NCBI RefSeq assembly: GCF_008254045.1
Contig: NZ_CP042425.1
Span: 3,596,001-3,660,000, forward strand
From: Limnoglobus roseus
Lineage (GTDB): Bacteria > Planctomycetota > Planctomycetia > Gemmatales > Gemmataceae
Direction: 5' to 3'
DNA: 64,000 nucleotides
Position 1 is the stretch's first letter; the number at the start of each line of letters is the position of its first letter. The translations under genes and the position numbers were made by a program. The notes under the pieces are model-generated. The model searched no databases and was not told the DNA's origin. It saw nothing but the letters and a program-made list of their open reading frames with translations. This document shows, in pieces, positions 36,324 through 44,535 of this stretch.

Positions 36324-36352
36324 TCCGCACGTTTCACGGCGGGCGGCTTTGA

Positions 36353-36478
36353 TCCCTCCCCCTTGAGGGGAGAGGGTTAGGGTGGGTGTGATGGCACGTC
36401 CACTCGTGGCAACGGTCTCCATCTTTCGGCGGTAGGTTTTCACCCCCTCCCTAGCCCTCCCCTCTCAAGGGGGAGGGA
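36353..36478. repeat. Imperfect inverted repeat between htpG and dacA
   Basis: Arms of about 37 bases (36353-36389 and 36441-36478) share CCCTCCCCCTTGAG at the outer ends and a degenerate GTTAGGG core; they pair with several mismatches. The spacer is about 50 bases. Confidence 0.75.
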
Positions 36479-36527
36479 ATAAGAAAGCCGCTACCTCTCA
36501 CGTCGCTGTCCCATTGTGGAAAACTCC

Positions 36528-37424
36528 ATGACCCGCCGCGCCATCGCTTTCGCCTTTCTCGCGTTTTTCCCCCTGCTCTCGACCGCTCAGTCCCTGCCGC
36601 TGAAAGCCAAGCCCGACGCCCCCGATGGGCCGCCGTTCGTCTCGGCGAAGGCGTGGATCGCGGTCGATGGCGCAACCGGCAAAGTCCTCGGCGGCGACAG
36701 TCAGGCCGAAGCCCGGCCCATGGCCAGCACGAGCAAGATCATGACCGCGTGGATCGTCCTGAAACTCGCGGCCGACGACGCGAAGGTGTTCGACGAGACC
36801 ATCACATATTCCGAGCGGGCGGCGAAGACGGTCGGCAGTTCCGCGAAGCTCAACGCCGGCGAGAAGGTGTCCGTCCGTGAGTTGCTCTACGGCCTCCTAT
36901 TGCCGTCCGGCAACGACGCAGCAGTGGCCTTCGCCGAGCACTTCGGCTCGCGCTTCGGCAAGGACGCGGACGGCGAACCCTTGCTGCGATTCGTGAACGA
37001 GATGAACCGGCGGGCCAAGGAACTCGGCCTGAAGGAAATGTCGTACCGCGACCCGAACGGCCTCAGCCCGCAGAACGTGTCGAGCGTCCGCGACCTCGCG
37101 ACACTCGCACGGGAAGCACTGAAGGACGAGGCGTTCCGAAAGTACGTCAGCACCCGGCACTACGAAGGAAGCATCACCGACTCTGGCGGTAACAAGCGCA
37201 AGGCCGTGTGGACGAACACGAACAAGTTGTTGGACATCGAGGGCTACGAGGGCGTGAAGACCGGCACCACGACGCCGGCCGGCAACTGTCTGGTGGCCAG
37301 TTGCAAGCGGGGCGAAGACCGCGTGATCGTCGTCGTCCTGGGTTCCACGTCCGCGGACGGCCGGTACATCGACGCCCGCAATTTGTTCCGCTGGGCGTGG
37401 CACGAGAAGGCGAGCGGGAAGTGA
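36528..37424 (+). CDS. dacA: D-alanyl-D-alanine carboxypeptidase (penicillin-binding protein 5 family)
   Basis: A 298-residue serine carboxypeptidase of the S11 family that trims the terminal D-Ala from peptidoglycan stem peptides in the periplasm. The ATG at 36528 opens a signal peptide (MTRRAIAFAFLAFFPLLSTAQ). The three catalytic motifs are present: STSK with Ser67 and Lys70, SGN at 127-129 and KTG at 244-246. The C-terminal membrane-anchoring extension of PBP5 is absent, so the protein may be soluble or membrane-free. With the Ddl-like gene it is part of the evidence for a peptidoglycan wall. Confidence 0.95.
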   Translation: MTRRAIAFAFLAFFPLLSTAQSLPLKAKPDAPDGPPFVSAKAWIAVDGATGKVLGGDSQAEARPMASTSKIMTAWIVLKLAADDAKVFDETITYSERAAKTVGSSAKLNAGEKVSVRELLYGLLLPSGNDAAVAFAEHFGSRFGKDADGEPLLRFVNEMNRRAKELGLKEMSYRDPNGLSPQNVSSVRDLATLAREALKDEAFRKYVSTRHYEGSITDSGGNKRKAVWTNTNKLLDIEGYEGVKTGTTTPAGNCLVASCKRGEDRVIVVVLGSTSADGRYIDARNLFRWAWHEKASGK

Positions 37425-37435
37425 GATAAGAATGC

Positions 37436-37463
37436 GAACGCGGACCCCGCGGGATCCGCGTTC
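37436..37463. terminator. Hairpin between dacA and the convergent YegP-like gene
   Basis: A perfect 9-bp stem (37436-37444 with 37455-37463) lies between the stops of the two convergent genes and may end both transcripts. There is no strong T-run. Confidence 0.6.
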
Positions 37464-37484
37464 CAGTTTGAAAGTCGTGGAGGA

Positions 37485-37826
37485 CTACTCCTTCACTTCG
37501 GTCGGCTTCACGGTGCTCAGGATCGTCTTCAATTCCGTGATCGCCTTCTCGGCGTCGGCCTTCGTTTCCCAGTTCAACTGCGGCAGCGGCATCGCGATCG
37601 TCTTCCCTTCGGCGTTCAGAATCTTGTACCGCCAGCGGCCCTTGTCGTTCTTGTAGACTTCGATGCTGCCGGCCGCCTTCTCCTCGGGCTTCTTGGCGTC
37701 GGCAGGCTTCTTGGCGTCGGCCGGTTTCTTGGCGTCGGCCTTCTTGTCTTGCGCCATCGTGCCGGTCCCGGCGGCCATCACCGCGAGGGCCGACAGGAGG
37801 GTGAGGGATCGCACGAACTTGCTCAT
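37485..37826 (-). CDS. Secreted small protein with YegP-like (DUF1508) end
   Basis: A 113-residue protein started at ATG 37826 (MSKFVRSL), chosen because it opens a signal peptide ending near TMAQ; 30 further codons are open upstream. A Lys/Ala/Asp-rich linker with repeats of KKPADA follows, then about 55 residues (IEVYKNDKGRWRYKILNAEGKTIAM) that resemble the DUF1508/YegP fold of paired strands with a W/F-Y pattern. Function unknown; convergent with dacA. Confidence 0.6.
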   Translation of the reverse strand: MSKFVRSLTLLSALAVMAAGTGTMAQDKKADAKKPADAKKPADAKKPEEKAAGSIEVYKNDKGRWRYKILNAEGKTIAMPLPQLNWETKADAEKAITELKTILSTVKPTEVKE

Positions 37827-38017
37827 GAGCGATGTCCTTGAAAAGAGATGCGGATGTCTCGGGAAACGAGGGACCGAGGCAGACCCCATTATTTCGCACC
37901 CGAACGGCGTCCGCAATGAAAAGTCGCTGCCGGGATCAAGGTGAGGGTTCGGCGTCGCAAAGACTCTGACAGTTAGTCAAGTCGGCGAAGCCCGGTCGGC
38001 GCTCGCGTTTGGGGCGG

Positions 38018-38491
38018 TCATTCAATCACCGACGGTTGCCCGCCCGCGTGCCGGGACCGCCGGCGGAGCAGGGCCTGCACGCCGAACGTCAGCCCGGCAA
38101 TCGCGATCAGGCCGGCCGCCGCGTAGGCCCAGCGCATCGGGCCGGTGAACTCCTCGCGGGTCGGGCCGTCGGTGAGCGGCGTTTCAGGGGCGATGGTGAT
38201 GGTCCGCCGGGCGACGTGACCGTCGCCCGCGTTCACGCTGATCTTGTACCGGCCCGGCGGCGGAACGGGGAACGCCCAGTCGCCGTCGCCGTCCATTTTC
38301 CCCTCTGCGATTACCGACCCGTTTTCGCCTTCGACCCGCACCGTAGCGCCGGCCGCGGCCGTGTCGTCGTCGTAGTAGGCGGACACGGCGACCGTGCGAT
38401 CGCGGACCTTCGCTTGCAGGTCTAGCCCGTGCGCTTGCCCCGCAAGCGGGAGCAACAGCACGCCGAGGAGTCCGAGGGCCGACCGCATCAC
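38018..38491 (-). CDS. Small secreted protein with Ig-like domain and C-terminal helix
   Basis: A 157-residue protein with a signal peptide (MMRSALGLLGVLLLPLAGQA|HG), a beta-rich domain of about 75 residues with the pattern VSAYYDDDTAAAGATVRVEGENG, then a GRYKISVNAGDGH strand, and one transmembrane helix near 118-138 before a basic tail. This resembles the NikK/NikL-type periplasmic components of nickel or cobalt ECF transporters, which start with His after cleavage; here the mature end would indeed begin AHGLDL. No transporter gene is beside it, so the link is tentative. Confidence 0.6.
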   Translation of the reverse strand: MMRSALGLLGVLLLPLAGQAHGLDLQAKVRDRTVAVSAYYDDDTAAAGATVRVEGENGSVIAEGKMDGDGDWAFPVPPPGRYKISVNAGDGHVARRTITIAPETPLTDGPTREEFTGPMRWAYAAAGLIAIAGLTFGVQALLRRRSRHAGGQPSVIE

Positions 38492-38781
38492 TCACCTCCG
38501 AAATACCTTCCGTGGCATGGTACGAATCACGGGGAAGGGTAGGGCCAAGTGTCAGGCTTTTACGCACGCTCGGATTGAGCGTTCCCGCCCGTCTCGAATC
38601 GTTCAACCTGCCTGCAAAATTTTGCGCACGCCAGGCCGAACATTCGGCCGCCACGGAACCTGTCGGATTTCTCGGCACAAAGTTTTTGACGCCATTTGCC
38701 CTCATCCTAAATGCCCCTGTCGTCGAAGTTCGCTCCAAAAACTTCCACCGCTCAAGCCCCAACCATACGAGGAATCGCACC

Positions 38782-41460
38782 ATGAGCCGCAATCGCAAAA
38801 CCCAACCCCGCAACACGGTCCAATCGTTCCGCAGCGCCCCGACCCTGGTCCAACTCGAAGACCGCAGCATCCCCGCCCTGTTCGGCGCGGGCAACGTGGT
38901 GAGCCTACTCTCACCCCTGTCGGGCGCGCCGGCGTCCACCCTCGGCGACTTCAACGGCGACGGCAAGACCGACCTCGCCGTCGGCAGTTTGAACTCGACC
39001 TCGGTTCAAATCCTGATGGGCGACGGCAACGGCGGCTTCACGCAATCGGCGACGACCGGGACGATTAACCTCGGCGGCCTCCTCGGCGGTGGGGCGTCGG
39101 CCCTAGCCACGGCAGACTACACCGGCGACGGCCGACCCGACATTATCGTCACCCGGCCGAACGCCGGGCTGACCGGCGGCATCACGGTCCTCGCCGGCGA
39201 CGGCAGCGGCGGCTTCACCGCGTCGGGCAGCTCGCTCATCAACCTTAACCTCGGCGGCCTCAAGCCCCAGGACCTGGCGGTCGGCGATCTGAACCTCGAC
39301 GGCACCCTGGACGTCGTCACCTCGAACGTCACGAATAACCTCGGCATCCTGACGGGCAACGGCCTCGGCGGCCTGCTCACGAACACGATTCAGTCCCTCG
39401 GCGGTTTGACCGGCGTCGCCGCCCCGACCCTTGCGGACCTGACCGGCGACGGCAAGGCCGACATCGTGAGCATCGTCACCGGCACCCAGAAGGGCGTTCA
39501 AATCCTGAACAACCTGGGCAACGGCAAGTTCTCGCTCGGCAACCTGCTTTCCACGGGCAGCAACACCCCGACCGGCCTCGTCGTCGCCGACTTGAACGGC
39601 GACGGCAAACAGGACATCGCCGTCACCGATAACGCCGGGCAACTCCGCGTGGCCCTCGGCAACAACACGGGCGTTCTGACCCTCGGCACGCCGATCAACG
39701 TGGGCGGCGTGCTCGGCAAGGTCGTCGCCGCGGACGTGAACCTCGACGGCATCACCGACCTGCAAGTCGGCGACACGAAGAACGCGGCCGTGAAGATTTT
39801 GCTCGGCGACGGCACCGGCAACTTCACGACCTCGGTCAACGACCTCATCAGCCTCACGACCGACCCGACCCAACTGAAGGTGGGCGACTTCAACAAAGAC
39901 GGCAAGCCGGACATCAGCGTGCTGCTCTCGGACGGCACGCTCAAGGTGTACCTGAACACGACGGTCCTGCCGGTTACGGTTCCGGGCATCCCGCCGATCG
40001 TGCCGCCGATCACGATCCCCTCGCCGCCGACCACCCCGACCACGCCGCCGGTCACGCCGCCGACCACTCCCCCGACCACCCCACCGACAACCCCGCCGGT
40101 CGTGCCGCCGATCACCATTCCGGGCATCCCGCCGATCGTGCCGCCGATTACGATTCCCTCGCCGCCGACCACGCCGCCAACCGTTCCGCCGGTGGAAGTG
40201 CCGAGCGTCCCGCCCGTAACGACCCCGACGGTTCCGCCCGTGACCGTGCCCACGGTTCCGCCGGTCACGACCCCGACAGTTCCGCCCGTGACCGTGCCCA
40301 CGGTTCCACCAACAACTGTTCCGACCGTGCCCCCGGTCACCGTGCCCACAGTTCCGCCGACATCGCCGCCTGCAAGCCCGCCGACATCGCCGCCCGCAAG
40401 CCCGCCGACCACGCCGAGGGTTCTCAACCGCGTGATCGACAAGCTGCCGGATGTGGTGTCCGTCTCCGGCCCGGACGGTGTGGTGAAGAACTACGTGTTC
40501 CACAACGGCGTGCTCGAACAGGTCGGCGATGCCGTCGCCCCGTTCCCCGAGTACACCGGGTCGGTTCGTGCGGCCGTCGGCGACTTCAACGGCGACGGCG
40601 TCTACGACACGGTCTACGGCATCGGGGCGGGGGGCGGCTCGCTCCTGCGAATCATCGACGGGGCGACCGGGACCGACCTGCTGTCGGGGAACACGGTGGC
40701 CACCTTCGAATCGGGTTTCAAGGGCGGGTTATTCGTTGCGACAGGTGACGTCGATGGGGACGGGGACGACGAGATCATTGTTTCCCCGGACGTCGGCGGC
40801 GGCGGCCGGGTGCAGGTCTACCGCGTGCAAAACGGCCAACTCGTCACGGAGGCCAACTTCTTCGGCATCGACGACGCGAGCTTCCGCGGCGGTGCCCGGA
40901 CGACCTTCGGCGACGTGAACGGCGACGGCGTGAACGACCTGATCGTCGCGGCGGGGTTCGGCGGCGGTCCGCGGATCGCCATCTTCGACGGCACGACGCT
41001 CAAGTCCGGCGCGCCGAAGCGACTGGTCAACGACTTCTTCGCCTTCCCCGGCGAGGACGCGACGCGGCTGCGGAACGGCGTCTACCTAGCGGCCGGCGAC
41101 TTCGACGGTGACGGCAAGGCCGACCTCGCGTTCGGCGGCGGTCCCGGCGGTGCGCCGCGGGTGTTCGTCCTCGGCGGGGCGGGCATCATGTCGAACGTGG
41201 CCGCCGAGCAGGCGTCGCCGCTGGCGAACTTCTTCGTCGCCAACGATTCGACCAGCCGCGGCGGCGTGCGGGTGACGGCCAAGGATGTCGACGGGGACGG
41301 GGAATCCGAACTCGTCACCGGTAGTGGCGAAGGGCTGGTGGCGACGGTGCGGACCTACAAGGGTGCGAGCTTGGCTCCGGTGAACAGTGAGCCGCAACTC
41401 GCGAACTCGATCCGCCCCTTCGGGACCGACCCACAGACCGACGGCGTGTACGTGGGGTAA
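38782..41460 (+). CDS. Large FG-GAP/VCBS repeat surface protein with Pro/Thr linker
   Basis: An 892-residue protein started at ATG 38782, the first start near coding sequence. The N-terminus includes LVQLEDRSIPA, a motif common at the start of Gemmata surface proteins. Seven FG-GAP/VCBS-like repeats follow (GDFNGDGKTDLAVGS, then ADYTGDGRPDIIVT and GDLNLDGTLDVVTS), with the DxDGxxD calcium-binding pattern of beta-propellers. Residues about 395-546 form a low-complexity linker of Pro-Pro-Val/Thr units, and a second propeller (GDFNGDGVYDTVYG and three later copies) ends the protein. A cell-surface adhesion or binding role is likely. The linker is encoded by near-identical DNA units. Confidence 0.9.
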   Translation: MSRNRKTQPRNTVQSFRSAPTLVQLEDRSIPALFGAGNVVSLLSPLSGAPASTLGDFNGDGKTDLAVGSLNSTSVQILMGDGNGGFTQSATTGTINLGGLLGGGASALATADYTGDGRPDIIVTRPNAGLTGGITVLAGDGSGGFTASGSSLINLNLGGLKPQDLAVGDLNLDGTLDVVTSNVTNNLGILTGNGLGGLLTNTIQSLGGLTGVAAPTLADLTGDGKADIVSIVTGTQKGVQILNNLGNGKFSLGNLLSTGSNTPTGLVVADLNGDGKQDIAVTDNAGQLRVALGNNTGVLTLGTPINVGGVLGKVVAADVNLDGITDLQVGDTKNAAVKILLGDGTGNFTTSVNDLISLTTDPTQLKVGDFNKDGKPDISVLLSDGTLKVYLNTTVLPVTVPGIPPIVPPITIPSPPTTPTTPPVTPPTTPPTTPPTTPPVVPPITIPGIPPIVPPITIPSPPTTPPTVPPVEVPSVPPVTTPTVPPVTVPTVPPVTTPTVPPVTVPTVPPTTVPTVPPVTVPTVPPTSPPASPPTSPPASPPTTPRVLNRVIDKLPDVVSVSGPDGVVKNYVFHNGVLEQVGDAVAPFPEYTGSVRAAVGDFNGDGVYDTVYGIGAGGGSLLRIIDGATGTDLLSGNTVATFESGFKGGLFVATGDVDGDGDDEIIVSPDVGGGGRVQVYRVQNGQLVTEANFFGIDDASFRGGARTTFGDVNGDGVNDLIVAAGFGGGPRIAIFDGTTLKSGAPKRLVNDFFAFPGEDATRLRNGVYLAAGDFDGDGKADLAFGGGPGGAPRVFVLGGAGIMSNVAAEQASPLANFFVANDSTSRGGVRVTAKDVDGDGESELVTGSGEGLVATVRTYKGASLAPVNSEPQLANSIRPFGTDPQTDGVYVG

Positions 41461-41498
41461 GCCGGTCTGACGCACGAAAGGTTTTCAGCACCGGAGGT

Positions 41499-41649
41499 GC
41501 GGTAGTCGTTAACCAGGGGCGTAAGCCCCTGGGATCGTCACCCCAACAAAACAGCCCCGGAGGGGCAGCAGTGTGTCTGCTGCCCCTCCGGGGCTGTTTT
41601 GGTCTCACGGATTTCCCAGGGGCTTACGCCCCTGGCTAACGGCTACCGC
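41499..41649. repeat. Nested palindrome after the FG-GAP gene
   Basis: The inner pair of 24-base arms (41548-41571 and 41577-41600) is perfect, with a five-base TGTGT loop. The outer pair (41508-41534 and 41614-41640) pairs with one mismatch, and pairing continues weakly beyond it. The outer arm is itself palindromic (CAGGGGCGTAAGCCCCTG). Confidence 0.95.
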
Positions 41650-41670
41650 CGCTCCGCGGCGGAAACCACG

Positions 41671-42144
41671 TCATTCTTTCAGGATGCCGTACTTCCGCAG
41701 TTGAACCTTCACGTCGTCCGTCCACGGGTACACGATCGGCTGGTCGAGGTCGGCCCCTTCGAACCCCGGCGACCGCGGTAGGCCGGCGATCTTGTACCCG
41801 GCCGGCGTTTTAATCAGCGGCAACAGGTACTCGCCGGCCGCGATGCGGCGGGTATCGTTCACCGGCAACGGCGTGAAGGCCGTGTCGAGTTTGCTCACCG
41901 CGATCGGCCCGACCACGGCCTCGCCGGCCGGGGCGCGGAGGACTTTCGTCACCGTCACCGTCGGCTGGGCGTCGCCGGCGTCGTTGGTTGTAACGGTGGC
42001 GACGACGAGGTGCGTGGCGGCCGTCAGTTGGGCCGTCGAGACGAGTTGCACCGTGCCCTTGTTCCAGACCGTGACGGCCAGCCAGGACAGCCAGGCGACG
42101 AAGGCCAACGCGGCGAGGGCGAGCTTGACGCGGGCGAAGGTCAT
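41671..42144 (-). CDS. Small membrane-anchored hypothetical protein
   Basis: A 157-residue protein with one N-terminal membrane helix (about 8-27) and an outer domain of beta-type sequence with an ending of KVQLRKYGILKE. No family is recognised. Its start overlaps the stop of the Minf_1886 gene by four bases (ATGA), so it is translationally coupled and last in the minus-strand operon that begins with the GTPase gene. Confidence 0.65.
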   Translation of the reverse strand: MTFARVKLALAALAFVAWLSWLAVTVWNKGTVQLVSTAQLTAATHLVVATVTTNDAGDAQPTVTVTKVLRAPAGEAVVGPIAVSKLDTAFTPLPVNDTRRIAAGEYLLPLIKTPAGYKIAGLPRSPGFEGADLDQPIVYPWTDDVKVQLRKYGILKE

Positions 42145-42587
42145 CGGTCAATCTTCCGGGCGGGGTAGGCGGCGGTCGTGAGTTGGAACCCGTCGGCCAG
42201 GGCCGCGTGCAGGTCGAACACGTCGCGGAAGTCGTTCGGGTCGTCGCGGTCGGACTTGCTCAGTTGCTCGATTTTGATGAGGTTGAACACCAACTCGCCG
42301 AAGTCGTCGGTCGTGTGAACGCCCCAGAGCTTGAAGACGACCGGGGCCATCATGCCGAACTGCTGCACGGCCAGGTCGCACGCCCCGCGGAGCAACTCTT
42401 GGCCGCAGACGTGGTTGGTGTCCGACTGTTCCCGCTGGTGTTCCGCCGGCGCGCGGCCGAGCCGCTCCTGGGTGTACGTGACCGTTTCGCAGACGAACTC
42501 GTAGGCCTCGTACATGTACCGCGGGTCTTCTTGAATCAGGTTCCACAACTTCGGGTTCACCGTAAGCTCCTCAGCGCGGGCGGTCAT
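42141..42587 (-). CDS. Minf_1886 family protein
   Basis: A 148-residue protein started at ATG 42587 (MTARAEEL); an ATG at 42602 is an alternative. The sequence YMYEAYEFVCETVTYTQERLGR, with HVCGQELLRGACDLAVQQFG and FGELVFNLIKIEQLSKSDRD, matches the planctomycete/verrucomicrobial Minf_1886 family, whose role is unknown; three Cys and several His residues may bind metal. Its start region lies 20 bases after the stop of the RicT-like gene and its end overlaps the next gene by four bases, so the four genes from 44470 to 41671 form an operon. Confidence 0.85.
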   Translation of the reverse strand: MTARAEELTVNPKLWNLIQEDPRYMYEAYEFVCETVTYTQERLGRAPAEHQREQSDTNHVCGQELLRGACDLAVQQFGMMAPVVFKLWGVHTTDDFGELVFNLIKIEQLSKSDRDDPNDFRDVFDLHAALADGFQLTTAAYPARKIDR

Positions 42588-42607
42588 CGCCCCGACTCGC
42601 ATCCGTT

Positions 42608-43432
42608 CTACAATCGCGTCAACACGTCGGCCGCCGCCACCGGCAACCGCCGCCCGTCCTCGAACTCGATCAACAGCCGTCGCGCCAGAATTTCCTGGGC
42701 CAACACCCGGCCCTGGCCCTTGTTCGTGACGACCCGCGCCCCGACCGGCGGCAGTTCCTTCGTGAACTCCTCGTACACGTCCTGCTCGTACCGGAGGCAG
42801 CACTTCAATCGGCCGCAGCGTCCCGAAATCTTATTGGGATCGAGCGTCGCCTTCTGAAGTTTCGCCATCCGCATGCTCACCGGCGGCATGACCGCGAGGA
42901 ACGTGTTGCAGCACACCGGCCGGCCGCAGTCGCCGTAGTCGGCGAGCAACTTCGCCTCGTCACGGACGCCGATCTGCCGCAGTTCGATGCGGGCACGGAA
43001 CTCGCGGGCCATGCTCTTCACGAGTTCGCGGAAGTCGATCCGGCTCTCGGAGATGAAGTACATGATGAGCCGTTCGCCGCCGAAGAGGTGTTCGACGTCC
43101 ACGACCTGCATCGCCAGTCGGTGTTCGCGGATCAGTTCGGCGCACTTCGCGTACTGAGTCTCGCGGGCGGCTTGCATCTCGGCGATCTTTTGCCGGTCGG
43201 CGACCGTGGCCACGCGAACGATGGTGCCGTTCATCGGGTCCGGCAGCGCGGCGAGCGCCTGCGGCGATGACGGGCACAGCACGTCGCCGACTTCGTGGCC
43301 GCGCTCGGTCGTGACGATGACTTTCTCCAGCCGCGGGATCGGCGGCAGCCCCGGCGCGATGAATTCGCCGAGGAAGCGCATCGCCCCGTGGCGGACGATG
43401 TAAGCGGGTGCGTCGGATCGCGGGGGGGGCAT
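42608..43432 (-). CDS. PSP1/RicT-like regulatory protein
   Basis: A 274-residue protein of the PSP1/YaaT (RicT) family. The ATG at 43432 is preferred; an ATG at 43465 would add 11 residues. The C-terminal domain shows CGRPVCC and SGRCGRLKCC with several conserved Cys, which bind iron-sulfur clusters in the Bacillus Y-complex, and the N-terminal HEVGDVL pattern. In Firmicutes RicT works with RicA and RicF to aid RNase Y and phosphorelay steps; its role in planctomycetes is not known. It is second in the operon, 45 bases after the GTPase stop. Confidence 0.85.
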   Translation of the reverse strand: MPPPRSDAPAYIVRHGAMRFLGEFIAPGLPPIPRLEKVIVTTERGHEVGDVLCPSSPQALAALPDPMNGTIVRVATVADRQKIAEMQAARETQYAKCAELIREHRLAMQVVDVEHLFGGERLIMYFISESRIDFRELVKSMAREFRARIELRQIGVRDEAKLLADYGDCGRPVCCNTFLAVMPPVSMRMAKLQKATLDPNKISGRCGRLKCCLRYEQDVYEEFTKELPPVGARVVTNKGQGRVLAQEILARRLLIEFEDGRRLPVAAADVLTRL

Positions 43433-43477
43433 GAGGGGTTCCTTACTGCTTCTCGATTTCGCCACGCGGGACCAGCA

Positions 43478-44470
43478 TTACACGTGCAATTCGACCACGT
43501 CCTGGTCTTTCAGCACGTGATCGCGGCCGACCGTCTGGCCGTCGAACTGGGCACTGCCCCAGACGCGGGCCGACTTCAGATTCTCTTCGAAGTCGTTGTG
43601 AACGTACCCGGCGAACTCCGACACGCTCGACCCGACGGGGCACGTGAACGGGGCCGACTTGTCGACCGGCTTGCCGGGCTGCTTCGTGTAAATGCGGATG
43701 ACGCCGAGCGCGTCGTAGATCGCCTGTCGCAACTCCGGTAACCCGTCGCCGCGCTCGGCGGAAATCACGAGCGCCGGGAAGCGCGAGCCGAAGGTCTCCT
43801 TCGCGATCTCCAGGCGGATGTCGGCGGCCTCGTCGTCGCCCTTGTTCATGACGAGCAGCGTCTTCAGTTGGTACGTCGTCGGGTCGTCGTCGGTGGCCTT
43901 CTCGGGCACGAGGACGCGGCGGGCTTGTTTCAGCCGGGCGATCGTGGCCTCGGTGTTCGCGGGGCCGTCGTCGTCAGCAAGGTCGAGAAACAGCACGGCC
44001 GCGTCGGCGGATCGCGTGAAGTCGGTAATGAATGGCTCGTAGGCGTCGGCGGTGATCGGCGGTAGGTCGATGAGTTGCACGCGAACGTCGCCCACGTCCA
44101 TGATGCCGGGGACGGGTTCGCGGGTGGTGAACGGGTACGGCGCGACCGTCGGCGAAGCCTTCGTGAGCTTCGAGATTAGTAGCGACTTCCCGGCGTTCGG
44201 CGGGCCGAGGAAGACGACGGTGCCGGCCCCCTGTTTCGGAATCTTGAACGTGCCGGGGGCGGCCTTCTTCGGCCCGGACTTTTCCTGCTCGATCTGGTCG
44301 GTCAGTTCGCTGATCTTCGTCTTGAGTTGGGCCTGCACCTTCTCGCTGGCCTTGTGCTTCGGCAGCAGCACCCACATCTCGCGGAGGGCGGCGAGCTTTT
44401 CCTCGGCGTTCTTGCCCTTCTGATACCGAGCTTCCGCGTCGTGGTAGTGCGGCGGGAGGTTGACGGCCAT
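43478..44470 (-). CDS. GTPase of the Obg/DRG type with TGS domain
   Basis: A 330-residue GTPase started at ATG 44470, which has an AGGA ribosome-binding site nine bases upstream. A helical N-terminal region of about 70 residues precedes the G domain: Walker A GPPNAGKS at 89-96, TTREPVPGIM for switch I, LIDLPPI for G3, VMNKGDDEA for G4 and LVISAERGDG for G5. The C-terminal 75 residues form a TGS-like domain (AGYVHNDFEENLKSARVWG, then KDQDVVELHV). Such GTPases take part in ribosome- or stress-linked functions; the exact role is unknown. It heads the operon with the RicT-like and Minf_1886 genes. Confidence 0.9.
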   Translation of the reverse strand: MAVNLPPHYHDAEARYQKGKNAEEKLAALREMWVLLPKHKASEKVQAQLKTKISELTDQIEQEKSGPKKAAPGTFKIPKQGAGTVVFLGPPNAGKSLLISKLTKASPTVAPYPFTTREPVPGIMDVGDVRVQLIDLPPITADAYEPFITDFTRSADAAVLFLDLADDDGPANTEATIARLKQARRVLVPEKATDDDPTTYQLKTLLVMNKGDDEAADIRLEIAKETFGSRFPALVISAERGDGLPELRQAIYDALGVIRIYTKQPGKPVDKSAPFTCPVGSSVSEFAGYVHNDFEENLKSARVWGSAQFDGQTVGRDHVLKDQDVVELHV

Positions 44471-44535
44471 GAGTCGATGTCCTGATAAATTCGCCACCCG
44501 GTCGGCGGGATGGCGATTTTATACGGAACGCCGAG

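Noticed and set aside
34407..36443. A 678-residue open frame antisense to htpG
   Set aside because: It arises from the strong codon bias of htpG on the other strand, has no recognisable domain and lies fully opposite a clear gene.
39966..40421. CRISPR-like array in the FG-GAP gene
   Set aside because: The repeats are in-frame Pro/Thr codons without spacers of fixed length.
39103..40503. Long antisense frames opposite the FG-GAP gene, rich in Arg, Gly and His
   Set aside because: They are the mirror of the Pro/Thr repeat and VCBS units and lack any start signal.
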